Part shown: one piece after another, positions 1 to 5,556 of the stretch
How positions within the stretch are numbered: the stretch's first letter is position 1
Layout of the letters: each line of letters starts with the position of its first letter
Assembly: GCA_034434335.1 (NCBI GenBank)
Contig: DAOTZS010000141.1
Span: forward strand, 1 to 9,900
Direction of reading: 5' to 3'
From: DAOTZS01 sp034434335
GTDB lineage: Bacteria; Chloroflexota; Anaerolineae; CG2-30-64-16
DNA: 9,900 nt
Notes under the pieces: generated by a model
What the model was told of the DNA's origin: nothing
Seen by the model: only the letters and a program-made list of their open reading frames with translations
The model's database searches: none
Made by a program: the position numbers and the translations under genes

Positions 1-42
1 CCTCCCCTCTCCCGCCGCCGAAGGCGAACGGGAGAGGGGAGG
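1..42. repeat. GC-rich palindromic intergenic repeat at the left edge
   Basis: A 14-base arm (1-14) pairs perfectly with 29-42, enclosing a 14-base loop that can form a small inner stem (GCC at 17-19 with GGC at 23-25). The sequence after it (about 43-65) continues in the GGGTGGGGTGAGGG style. Hairpins of this CCCTCTCCC/GGGAGAGGG type recur between genes in many GC-rich bacteria, including Chloroflexota. That it is one copy of such a family is my inference. The element may extend beyond the left edge. It could also act as a transcription terminator for a gene outside the window, but no T-run follows it on the + strand. Confidence 0.6.
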
Positions 43-130
43 GAGCAGAGGGTGGGGTGAGGGCCCTGGGAGGCAATTCTAATGACCGCAAAAAGTGTAA
101 ACCAATTTTCCCGGCAAACTGAACCATCCC

Positions 131-161
131 GTATTCTGGGCGGCGAAGCCGCCCAGAATAC
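131..161 (+). terminator. Perfect 14-bp hairpin with GAA triloop, probable terminator
   Basis: Bases 131-144 and 148-161 are perfect reverse complements around a GAA loop. The 3' arm is followed by CCCC and then TTT, a short U-tract compatible with an intrinsic terminator acting on + strand transcription entering from the left. It lies just upstream of the promoter at 189-217, so it would insulate the operon that follows. The weak T-run limits confidence. It may be only an intergenic palindrome. Confidence 0.5.
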
Positions 162-188
162 CCCTTTCAAAGGAATTCACCGCCTATC

Positions 189-217
189 TTGGTGCTTATC
201 CCACGGTGTGCTATACT
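189..217 (+). promoter_or_regulatory. Sigma-70-type promoter with extended -10
   Basis: TTGGTG (189-194) is separated by exactly 17 bases from TATACT (212-217). The -10 is preceded by TGC (209-211), matching the extended TGn -10 element. It lies about 70 bases upstream of the first gene's start at 288, and no competing start or gene intervenes. It probably drives the three-gene operon at 288-3401. Its -10 layout resembles the promoter at 5425-5453. Confidence 0.6.
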
Positions 218-287
218 CGCCTGGCCGGCTGTATGGCCTTGCTATCAGAACACCAGGCCGGTAAGCTGTTATCCCAGGAGGAATCCG

Positions 288-674
288 ATGAACCGCATCA
301 TCATCACTGCGGGGACGGTTGTGCTGGAAGCCGAGCTGAACGATAGCCCCACAGCCCGCCAGATCTGGCAGGCCCTACCTATCGAGGGACGGGCCAACCG
401 GTGGGGTGACGAGATCTACTTCGAGATCCCAGTTATCGCAGCTGAGGAGCCCACAGCCCGGGTAGATGTGGAGGTTGGGGAGTTGGGATACTGGCCAGTG
501 GGGCATGCCTTCTGCATCTTCTTCGGCCCCACCCCTGTCAGCACTGGACAGGCCCCGCGCGCCTACAGCCCGGTGAACATCGTTGGCCGGGTGGCAGGAG
601 ACGCGACCCGTTTGCGGACAGTGCAAGATGGCACGGCCGTACGCCTGGAGCGGGCGGCCTCAGCGGCGAGGTGA
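288..674 (+). CDS. Cyclophilin-like domain protein (TM1367-type)
   Basis: This 128-residue protein resembles the small cyclophilin-fold family typified by Thermotoga TM1367 (Pfam 'Cyclophil_like'). It is about one domain long and has no signal peptide or membrane segment, so it is probably cytoplasmic. Seen in the sequence: an N-terminal strand MNRIIITAG, a WGDEIYFEIPV segment, the stretch GELGYWPVGHAFCIFFGPTP that is highly typical of the family, and a PVNIVGRVAGD motif near the C-terminus. The start at 288 is chosen because a full AGGAGG (276-281) sits 6 bases upstream. An in-frame ATG at 189 would overlap the promoter and lacks a ribosome binding site. The fold suggests a peptidyl-prolyl isomerase-like pocket, but activity in this family is not firmly established to my knowledge. 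It is the first gene of a tight operon, and its stop overlaps the ribosome binding site of the next gene. Confidence 0.85.
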   Translation: MNRIIITAGTVVLEAELNDSPTARQIWQALPIEGRANRWGDEIYFEIPVIAAEEPTARVDVEVGELGYWPVGHAFCIFFGPTPVSTGQAPRAYSPVNIVGRVAGDATRLRTVQDGTAVRLERAASAAR

Positions 675-680
675 GGCCAG

Positions 681-1880
681 ATGCCCAACCCCTCTCTCTA
701 CACCCTGGCTGTGCACGCGGGCGAGCGGGCCCCCCGGCCTGCTTTCACACCCGTAGTTACCCCTATCTATCATAGTGTCAGCTACATCTACGACGAGATG
801 GCGGAATTGGACGCCACGCTGGCCGGCACCCGGCCGGGCCCGGTTTATGCACGTTATGGCAACCCCACCAACGCGGCGCTGGAGGCAGCGGTGGCAGCCT
901 TGGAGGGAGGTGAGGCAGCCCTGGCCTATAGCTCAGGGATGGCGGCCATCCACGGCGTTCTGCTGGCTGCCGGCGCACGGGCTGGGGCCGCGGTTGTGGC
1001 TGCCCAGGACCTCTACGGTGCAACCTACACCCTGCTGAACCGCCTGCTGGCCAGCCAGGGCCTGACCACTCACTTTGTGGACGTGGCCGACCTGGATGCG
1101 GTGGCTGCCACCCTGGCTGCGGTCAAACCGGTCGCCTTGCTGGCCGAGACCATCTCCAACCCGCTGCTCAAAGTGGCCAACTTGCCCCGCCTGGCCGAGC
1201 TGGCACACCGCCATGGCGCGCTCTTCATTGTGGATAACACTTTCGCCACCCCCTACCTCTGCCGGCCATTGGAGCATGGTGCCGACTACGTCGTCCACAG
1301 CGCCACCAAGTACCTGGCCGGCCACGGTGATGTGTTGGGTGGGGTGGTTGTCACCAACCAGGCGCGCCGGGCAGAGCTGAATGAGATCAACAAGCTGGTG
1401 GGTGGCGTCTTGGGACCGCAAGAGGCCTGGCTGATCCTGCGCGGCCTCAAGACATTGCCCCTGCGCATGCAGCGGCAATGCGCCAATGCAGCTCTGATAG
1501 CCGCCTGGCTGGCCGGCCATGCCCTGGTAGAACGCGTCTACTATCCCGGCCTGCCCTATCACCCCCAGCACCAGTTGGCAGCAAACCTGCTGGCCTACAA
1601 TGCTTTCGGGGCCATGATCAGCTTCGAGCTCAAGGGAGGGGATCAGCCGCGGGTATTCCGCTTCCTGGAGAGCCTCAAGTTGATCTTGCCGGCCACCAGC
1701 CTGGGGGATATCTACAGCCTGGTCCTCTATCCGGCCATGTCCTCTCACCGGGCTTTGGCCCCAGAGACGCGGCATCAGATCGGGATCAGCGACAGCCTGG
1801 TGCGGCTGTCGGTGGGAATCGAGGACCCCGCTGACATTATTGCCGATCTGGAACAGGCCCTGACCACAGCGCTATCATAG
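681..1880 (+). CDS. PLP-dependent trans-sulfuration enzyme (Cys/Met metabolism family)
   Basis: This 399-residue protein has the usual length and full motif set of the fold-type I Cys/Met-metabolism family (cystathionine gamma-synthase, cystathionine gamma-lyase, methionine gamma-lyase, homoserine sulfhydrylase). Seen: YARYGNPTN with Y56/R58, which bind PLP phosphate from the neighbouring subunit; SSGMAAI (G86-M87); Y112, which stacks on the PLP ring; VDNTFATPYL; and SATKYLAGHGDVLGG with the Schiff-base lysine K210. The reaction cannot be fixed from motifs. Residue 114 is Ala, where classical methionine gamma-lyases have a key Cys. The loop SLGDIYSL carries Y345 where CGS and CGL usually have Glu. 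It starts 6 bases after the preceding stop with GAGG at 673-676, so it is translationally coupled. A cytosolic role in sulfur amino-acid interconversion or degradation is likely. Confidence 0.93.
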   Translation: MPNPSLYTLAVHAGERAPRPAFTPVVTPIYHSVSYIYDEMAELDATLAGTRPGPVYARYGNPTNAALEAAVAALEGGEAALAYSSGMAAIHGVLLAAGARAGAAVVAAQDLYGATYTLLNRLLASQGLTTHFVDVADLDAVAATLAAVKPVALLAETISNPLLKVANLPRLAELAHRHGALFIVDNTFATPYLCRPLEHGADYVVHSATKYLAGHGDVLGGVVVTNQARRAELNEINKLVGGVLGPQEAWLILRGLKTLPLRMQRQCANAALIAAWLAGHALVERVYYPGLPYHPQHQLAANLLAYNAFGAMISFELKGGDQPRVFRFLESLKLILPATSLGDIYSLVLYPAMSSHRALAPETRHQIGISDSLVRLSVGIEDPADIIADLEQALTTALS

Positions 1881-1883
1881 CTC

Positions 1884-3401
1884 ATGCGTCACCTTGTCCT
1901 GCTACTCCTTCTGATCAGCCTGGCCCTGGCCGGCTGCCTGGCCCCGGCTTACCTGCCCTCCATGCCCTGGCCGGCGACCTCGCCCCCGGCGCCCGCGGCT
2001 CCAGAGCTGGCAGGGGAGTGGCCCTGGTACCAGTGGGAAGTCTACACTGCTCCTTTGCGCCCTGGCGCCAGGCAGGGGCTGGCCCTGGCCGGCATGACCC
2101 AATATCATCTGGCCCTTGATCTGGCCGCCGACCTCTCCGAGCTGAGCGGCCAGGTGGCTATCCTCTACACCAATCGTGAAGGGGAGCCTCTCGACTGCCT
2201 GTACCTGCACCTTTACCCCAACCTCTGGGACGGCCGTATGACAGTATGGGACGGCCAGGTGGAAGGCCAGCCGGTTACTCTCCGGCTGGAGGCGGATGAT
2301 ACCCTGGTGCGGGTTCCTCTGGAGCCGGCGCTTCAGGCCGGCGCTTCTGTGCATCTGTCCCTGCGCTTTGCAGTGCCAATCCCTGCCGGCGAAGGGGTGG
2401 GCAACTATGGGGAATTCGCCTTGCAGAACGATGTGTTGGCACTGGCACACTTCTACCCCAGTGTGGCGGTCTATGACCACGGCTGGCGAGTGGATGCACC
2501 GGCTCCCCAGGGGGACGTGATTTACCACGATGCCAGTCTCTACGATGTCTTCTTCACCGCGCCGGCAGGATTGAAAGTGGTGGCTGCCGGAGCGATCCTA
2601 GAGCACCGGGTAAACGCCGATGGCACAGCCACATGGCACCTGGCTGGCGGCCCGATGCGTGACTTCAACCTGGTTGCCAGCGCCCATTACCAGGCCCTAA
2701 GCCAGCAGGTAGGGGAGGTCGTGGTGAATAGCTACTTCCTGCCCGATGACCACGCCGGGGGACACCAGGCCCTGGCCTGGGCTGCCGACGCGCTGCGCAC
2801 CTACGAAGAGGCCTTCGGCCCCTATCCGTATCAAGAGTTGGATGTCGTGGAGACAGCCACCCGTGCGGGTGGGATCGAATATCCTGGCCTGGTGGCCCTG
2901 GCAGACTGGCTCTATCGCGACCCGGCGCGTCGCGATTTCTTCGAATCGGCAACCGCCCACGAAGTGGCTCATCAATGGTGGTACAACGTGGTGGGCAACG
3001 ATCAGCTCAACGACCCCTGGTTGGATGAGGCGTTAGCCCAGTACAGCACATACCTTTACTTCTACCATGTCTACGGCGAAAGTGGCGGCGAGAGCTTTCT
3101 GGACTCCCTGAACAGGCGCTGGGCGCGGGTAGACTTCGCGGCGAAGCCCATCGGCCTGCCAGTGGCCGCCTACCAGGACCGTGAATACGGCGCGATCGTT
3201 TACGGCCGTGGGCCGCTGTTCCTGATCGCCCTGCAAGACAGGATCGGGGCAGATAAGATGGCTGAACTGTTGCGCCGCTACTACGCGGCCTATGCGTGGG
3301 GTATTGCCACCCCCTCCGACTTCCAGGCCCTGGCGGAAGAGGTGGCCGGCCAGGACCTGGACCCCCTCTTTGCCGAATGGGTATACCCTCAAACGCCCTG
3401 A
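1884..3401 (+). CDS. M1-family zinc metallopeptidase, predicted lipoprotein
   Basis: This 505-residue exported peptidase starts with a lipoprotein signal: MRH, a run of Leu/Ile, then lipobox LAGC with Cys18 as the acylated residue. A Pro/Ala-rich linker follows. The catalytic zinc site is intact: H359-E360-V-A-H363, then W-W and E382 in DEALAQY, which is the HEXXH-X18-E gluzincin pattern. The exopeptidase motif usually written GAMEN appears as GGIEYPG (329-335), retaining E332. Y440 in VYGRGP fits the transition-state tyrosine. The protein ends soon after a short helical segment, so it is a compact M1 without the large C-terminal domain of PepN. It begins 3 bases after the upstream stop, with no clear ribosome binding site, suggesting coupling. 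The likely role is peptide hydrolysis at the outer face of the membrane; the substrate is unknown. Confidence 0.93.
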   Translation: MRHLVLLLLLISLALAGCLAPAYLPSMPWPATSPPAPAAPELAGEWPWYQWEVYTAPLRPGARQGLALAGMTQYHLALDLAADLSELSGQVAILYTNREGEPLDCLYLHLYPNLWDGRMTVWDGQVEGQPVTLRLEADDTLVRVPLEPALQAGASVHLSLRFAVPIPAGEGVGNYGEFALQNDVLALAHFYPSVAVYDHGWRVDAPAPQGDVIYHDASLYDVFFTAPAGLKVVAAGAILEHRVNADGTATWHLAGGPMRDFNLVASAHYQALSQQVGEVVVNSYFLPDDHAGGHQALAWAADALRTYEEAFGPYPYQELDVVETATRAGGIEYPGLVALADWLYRDPARRDFFESATAHEVAHQWWYNVVGNDQLNDPWLDEALAQYSTYLYFYHVYGESGGESFLDSLNRRWARVDFAAKPIGLPVAAYQDREYGAIVYGRGPLFLIALQDRIGADKMAELLRRYYAAYAWGIATPSDFQALAEEVAGQDLDPLFAEWVYPQTP

Positions 3402-3408
3402 CGGGCCG

Positions 3409-3426
3409 GGCCTGCCGACGCAGGCC
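3409..3426. terminator. Short GC hairpin after the peptidase gene
   Basis: GGCCTGC (3409-3415) pairs with GCAGGCC (3420-3426) around a 4-base loop, 8 bases after the peptidase stop codon. No T-run follows, so it may be a pausing or mRNA 3'-end stabilising hairpin rather than a full intrinsic terminator. Confidence 0.35.
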
Positions 3427-3444
3427 AGGGGCAGGACCCTTAAA

Positions 3445-3483
3445 CACGAACGCCGGAGGTACGGGTGACCTCCGGCGTTCGTG
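3445..3483. terminator. Perfect 16-bp palindrome, probable (bidirectional) terminator
   Basis: Bases 3445-3460 and 3468-3483 are perfect reverse complements with a 7-base loop (ACGGGTG). The position, about 45 bases after the peptidase stop and between convergent genes, fits a transcript end. On the + strand no T-run follows. On the - strand the stem is followed by TTTAA, a weak U-tract, so it may serve minus-strand transcripts at least as well. Confidence 0.5.
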
Positions 3484-3575
3484 CGCAAAGGAGGAGGAAG
3501 AATCGGCTTTATTATACGCGATATGCCTGGTTTGGCCAGTGAGCCAGCTTACTATTCAGTCAAGTTATGGGCGGG

Positions 3576-3795
3576 GTAACTATTCAGGCAATGACTGGAA
3601 GGGCCACGCCGAGGGCTCGCCCAAGGCGTGGCCCTTTTGGGGCCTGCGGCCAGTAGTCGGCCTTCGCCGACCTCTCTGGTGATGCACATATGAAGGGTGT
3701 CGGCGGAGGCCGACACCCCCTCGGGCCGAGCCCTTCGGGGCGAGGGCTGGCACGGAGTGCCCAGGGGGGCGATTTCAATCGGCCTGAATAGTTAC
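3576..3795. repeat. 220-bp hairpin-rich element with 14-bp terminal inverted repeats (MITE/REP-like)
   Basis: GTAACTATTCAGGC (3576-3589) and its exact reverse complement GCCTGAATAGTTAC (3782-3795) bound a 220-bp block with no coding capacity. Inside are at least four further hairpins: 3599-3610/3625-3636 (12 bp), 3656-3661/3666-3671 (6 bp), 3695-3704/3709-3718 (10 bp, loop GGAG) and 3749-3753/3757-3761 (5 bp). A further copy of the core ACTATTCAG lies outside the left end, at 3551-3559, 28 bases before the copy in the terminus. No clean target-site duplication is visible. A non-autonomous mobile repeat (MITE) is the simplest reading. A structured RNA or a terminator array is the alternative. 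Confidence 0.5.
3599..3638 (+). terminator. Intrinsic terminator-like hairpin with TTTT
   Basis: AAGGGCCACGCC (3599-3610) pairs perfectly with 3625-3636. The 14-base loop can form an inner GGGC/GCCC stem (3613-3616/3619-3622). The stem runs straight into TTTT (3635-3638), the most terminator-like site in the interval for + strand transcription. It lies inside the 220-bp inverted-repeat element, so it may be cargo of that element rather than a dedicated terminator of the peptidase operon. Confidence 0.5.
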
Positions 3796-3840
3796 TGGGT
3801 AGACACTCTGGGCCGTCTGAAACTGTCCTGTGAATTGGCC

Positions 3841-4473
3841 TTATCTGACCGTGATATAGTCACGCAGCTTGTCGAAGGTGGCCTGCCCAATCCCTTTGAC
3901 GCGCATGATCTCCTCTATGCTGCCATACGGCCGGCCCTCGATGATGCGTTGGGCCATAGCCGGGCCAATGCCGGGAAGGGTTTCCAGCTCTTCGGCTGTA
4001 GCGGTATTGATGTTGATCAATGTCCGGGGCTGAACAGCCCCGCCTGCCGTAAGGGTTGCGGGCGTGGCCGGCGGGAGATTGATCACAGGCCGCTCATCAG
4101 GCTGGGCCATGTGCGGGACGTAGACCTGCATCCCATCCTGCAACGTCACAGCTTTGTTGATACGATCCAGGTCGGCGTCGTCGGCGGGACCTCCGGCTGC
4201 CGCGATGGCGTCAGCCACAATGCTCCCGGCCGGCAGAGCATAGACGCCCGGCTGACGCACCGCGCCGGCCACGTCCACTCGCACGGGGCTGGGGGTTGCC
4301 GTGGGAGTGGACGTGGCGGTGGGAAGCGGCGTGGGCGGAGGCAGGATCTCGATGGGCTGGCCCGACGGCCGGCGGCTGAACAGCAAGGTCGCCCCAAGCA
4401 CAGCCAGCCACGCCAGCGAGAGCCCGATATAGCCACGCAACGCTCGCCACGCGCTGGAGCCACTCACCTGCAT
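3841..4473 (-). CDS. comEA: ComEA-like membrane-anchored DNA-binding protein (SLBB + helix-hairpin-helix)
   Basis: This 210-residue protein has the full ComEA layout: an N-terminal membrane anchor (about residues 15-32, YIGLSLAWLAVLGATLLF), a Pro/Thr linker (about 45-63), an SLBB domain opening with VRVDVAGAVRQPGVYAL (64-80), a second linker, and a C-terminal double helix-hairpin-helix domain from about 151. That domain carries ININTA, LETLPGIGPAMAQRI (GIG 168-170) and MRVKGIG (194-196). ComEA proteins bind incoming double-stranded DNA at the cell surface during natural transformation. The start lies 4 bases after the slipin stop with only a weak AG-rich site, so translation is probably coupled. 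ComEC, the channel often encoded next, is not downstream here; a hairpin-rich spacer and a convergent gene follow. A different nucleic-acid-binding role cannot be excluded. Confidence 0.9.
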   Translation of the reverse strand: MQVSGSSAWRALRGYIGLSLAWLAVLGATLLFSRRPSGQPIEILPPPTPLPTATSTPTATPSPVRVDVAGAVRQPGVYALPAGSIVADAIAAAGGPADDADLDRINKAVTLQDGMQVYVPHMAQPDERPVINLPPATPATLTAGGAVQPRTLININTATAEELETLPGIGPAMAQRIIEGRPYGSIEEIMRVKGIGQATFDKLRDYITVR

Positions 4474-4477
4474 GGCT

Positions 4478-5284
4478 CTATCCCTGGGTATCGTCAGTCC
4501 TGGCCGGCCCGCCTGGCACCGCGGCCATGAAAGTAGTGAAAGCCTTGAGGAACTCGATCGGCACAGGGAAGATGATGGTCGAGTTCTTTTCGACGGCGAT
4601 CTCGGTCAGGGTTTGCAGATAGCGCAACTGGATGGCGGCCGGCTCCTGGGCGATGACCGACGCTGCCTCCCTGAGCTGATGAGAGGCAGTTAGCTCGCCT
4701 TCGGCGTGGATGATCTTGGCCCGCTTCTCACGCTCGGCTTCTGCCTGCCGCGCCATCGCCCGCTTGAGCGCATCGGGCAGCTCCACATCCTTAACCTCGA
4801 CAATGCTGACCTTAATGCCCCAGGGCTCGGTCTGCTCGTCAATAATCCGTTGCAGCTTCTGGTTGATCTCATCGCGGTGGATCAACAGCTCATCCAGGTC
4901 CGATTGTCCCAGGACCGAGCGCAGGCTGGTCTGGGAGATCTGCCAGGTGGCCCGCCGATAGTCCTCCACGGCCACGACGGCCCGGGCCGGATCTACTACC
5001 CGGAAATAGGCCACTGCATTGACCTTCACGGTTACGTTGTCTTTGGTGATCGCCTCTTGGGCCGGGATGTCGAGGGTGACCACCCGCAGATCAACTTTCA
5101 CCATGCGGTCAACGATGGGGATGATGAAAAAGAGCCCGGGCCCTTTGGCACCTATCAGCCGGCCCAGCCTGAAGATGACACCCCGCTCATACTCCTGCAC
5201 AATCTTGATCGCCGAGCTCGCCAGGGCCAGCACTGCCAGGATGATCACGCCAAAGGTAGTCAGAAAGTTGATGAGAGCGGACAT
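4478..5284 (-). CDS. Slipin / stomatin-like SPFH (band 7) membrane protein
   Basis: The 268-residue product starts MSALINFLTTFG, then a single hydrophobic segment (about 11-28) and an SPFH/band 7 domain (about 29-185) with family signatures: EYERGVIFRLGR, GPGLFFIIPIVD, VDLRVVTLDIPAQE, TKDNVTVKVNAV and WGIKVSIVEVKDVELPD. An Ala/Glu-rich heptad-like helix follows (about 175-215), then the C-terminal NSTIIFPVPIEFLKAF typical of bacterial slipins. Such proteins oligomerise on the membrane and are linked to membrane microdomains and partner-protease control. The start at 5284 is preferred because GGAGGA sits 7 bases upstream; in-frame ATGs further upstream, including the one at 5371, lack this. 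Slipins are often paired with an NfeD protein. None is encoded here, and ComEA follows after 4 bases instead. Confidence 0.92.
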   Translation of the reverse strand: MSALINFLTTFGVIILAVLALASSAIKIVQEYERGVIFRLGRLIGAKGPGLFFIIPIVDRMVKVDLRVVTLDIPAQEAITKDNVTVKVNAVAYFRVVDPARAVVAVEDYRRATWQISQTSLRSVLGQSDLDELLIHRDEINQKLQRIIDEQTEPWGIKVSIVEVKDVELPDALKRAMARQAEAEREKRAKIIHAEGELTASHQLREAASVIAQEPAAIQLRYLQTLTEIAVEKNSTIIFPVPIEFLKAFTTFMAAVPGGPARTDDTQG

Positions 5285-5369
5285 GATGGGATCCTCCATT
5301 TGGGTGTGGGACAGGGTTGAGAGGCTGCTGCGCTTTGTAGAACCGTTGGGCTTCAGCCTGTCGGGGATC

Positions 5370-5375
5370 ATTATA
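5370..5375 (-). promoter_or_regulatory. Candidate -10 box for the slipin-comEA transcript
   Basis: On the minus strand this reads TATAAT, a perfect -10 hexamer in an otherwise GC-rich region, about 86 bases upstream of the slipin start. No good -35 is found at 16-18 bases; the nearest match, TTGGCC, is too close. A promoter is therefore plausible but unproven. It would fire away from the + strand promoter at 5425-5453, making the intergenic region a divergent control region. Confidence 0.4.
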
Positions 5376-5424
5376 ACCGAAAACCGGCCAATTGGGTAGC
5401 CTGGACAACCACTCTCGCCTTTAT

Positions 5425-5453
5425 TTGACGCGCGACATACTCCATGCTATGAT
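5425..5453 (+). promoter_or_regulatory. Strong sigma-70-type promoter for the glycan operon
   Basis: TTGACG (5425-5430), a 17-base spacer and TATGAT (5448-5453) with TGC directly before the -10 (5445-5447) form a near-consensus promoter with an extended -10. Transcription would start near 5460 and give a leader of roughly 97 bases before the first glycosyltransferase start at 5557. That leader contains the terminator-like hairpin at 5478-5523. Confidence 0.7.
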
Positions 5454-5477
5454 AGCCTCGGTTTTCAGGAGATGGGT

Positions 5478-5523
5478 GCCCTCCCCTGTGCGGTTGCAAC
5501 GCCTGCGCGGAGGGCGTATTTTT
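5478..5523 (+). terminator. Terminator-like hairpin in the operon leader (candidate attenuator)
   Basis: GCCCTCC (5478-5484) pairs with GGAGGGC (5509-5515). The 24-base loop contains the self-complementary GTTGCAAC (5493-5500) and can form a small GCG/CGC stem. A TTTTT run (5519-5523) follows 3 bases after the stem. This is the form of an intrinsic terminator, but it lies between the promoter and the first gene, so it could attenuate the operon or end a short leader RNA. I recognise no known riboswitch class. The 7-bp outer stem is modest. Confidence 0.45.
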
Positions 5524-5556
5524 GATGTTGACAGGTAACCGGAGGCTGGCTCCTGC

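Larger units (their letters stand above)
3402..3840. other. Hairpin-dense gene-free interval between convergent genes
   Basis: These 439 bases separate the M1 peptidase (+) from the ComEA gene (-). I find no credible coding sequence. In order it holds: a GC-rich hairpin just after the peptidase stop (3409-3426), a perfect 16-bp palindrome (3445-3483), a purine-rich AAAGGAGGAGG tract (3487-3497) with no usable start nearby, a stray ACTATTCAG (3551-3559), and an inverted-repeat-bounded element with several hairpins (3576-3795). The last 45 bases (3796-3840) show nothing recognisable. Confidence 0.7.

Noticed and set aside
82..264. 60-codon + strand open frame ahead of the first operon
   Set aside because: It runs through the 131-161 hairpin and the 189-217 promoter, has no ribosome binding site, and its translation resembles no protein family.
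933..1775. 280-codon minus-strand open frame inside the PLP enzyme gene
   Set aside because: The opposite strand encodes a complete motif-rich Cys/Met enzyme. This frame is its shadow.
3487..3579. Strong AAAGGAGGAGG tract followed by an 18-codon frame (ATG at 3523, TAA at 3577-3579)
   Set aside because: The start is more than 20 bases from the Shine-Dalgarno-like tract, the peptide has no recognisable feature, and its 3' end runs into the inverted-repeat element. There is not enough support to call a gene.
3402..3840. Possible tRNA, CRISPR array or IS remnant in the gene-free interval
   Set aside because: There is no cloverleaf, no regularly spaced direct repeats and no transposase fragment. 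The hairpins are separate palindromes with different sequences.
3697..4530. 277-codon + strand open frame antisense to comEA
   Set aside because: It starts inside the hairpin-rich element and is a low-complexity GC-rich shadow of the clearly recognisable ComEA gene on the other strand.
5371..5399. Upstream slipin start at 5371 giving a 297-residue protein
   Set aside because: The 29 extra residues are hydrophilic and unlike the family N-terminus, and this start falls on the candidate -10 box. The ATG at 5284 has GGAGGA at good spacing and leads directly into the membrane segment.
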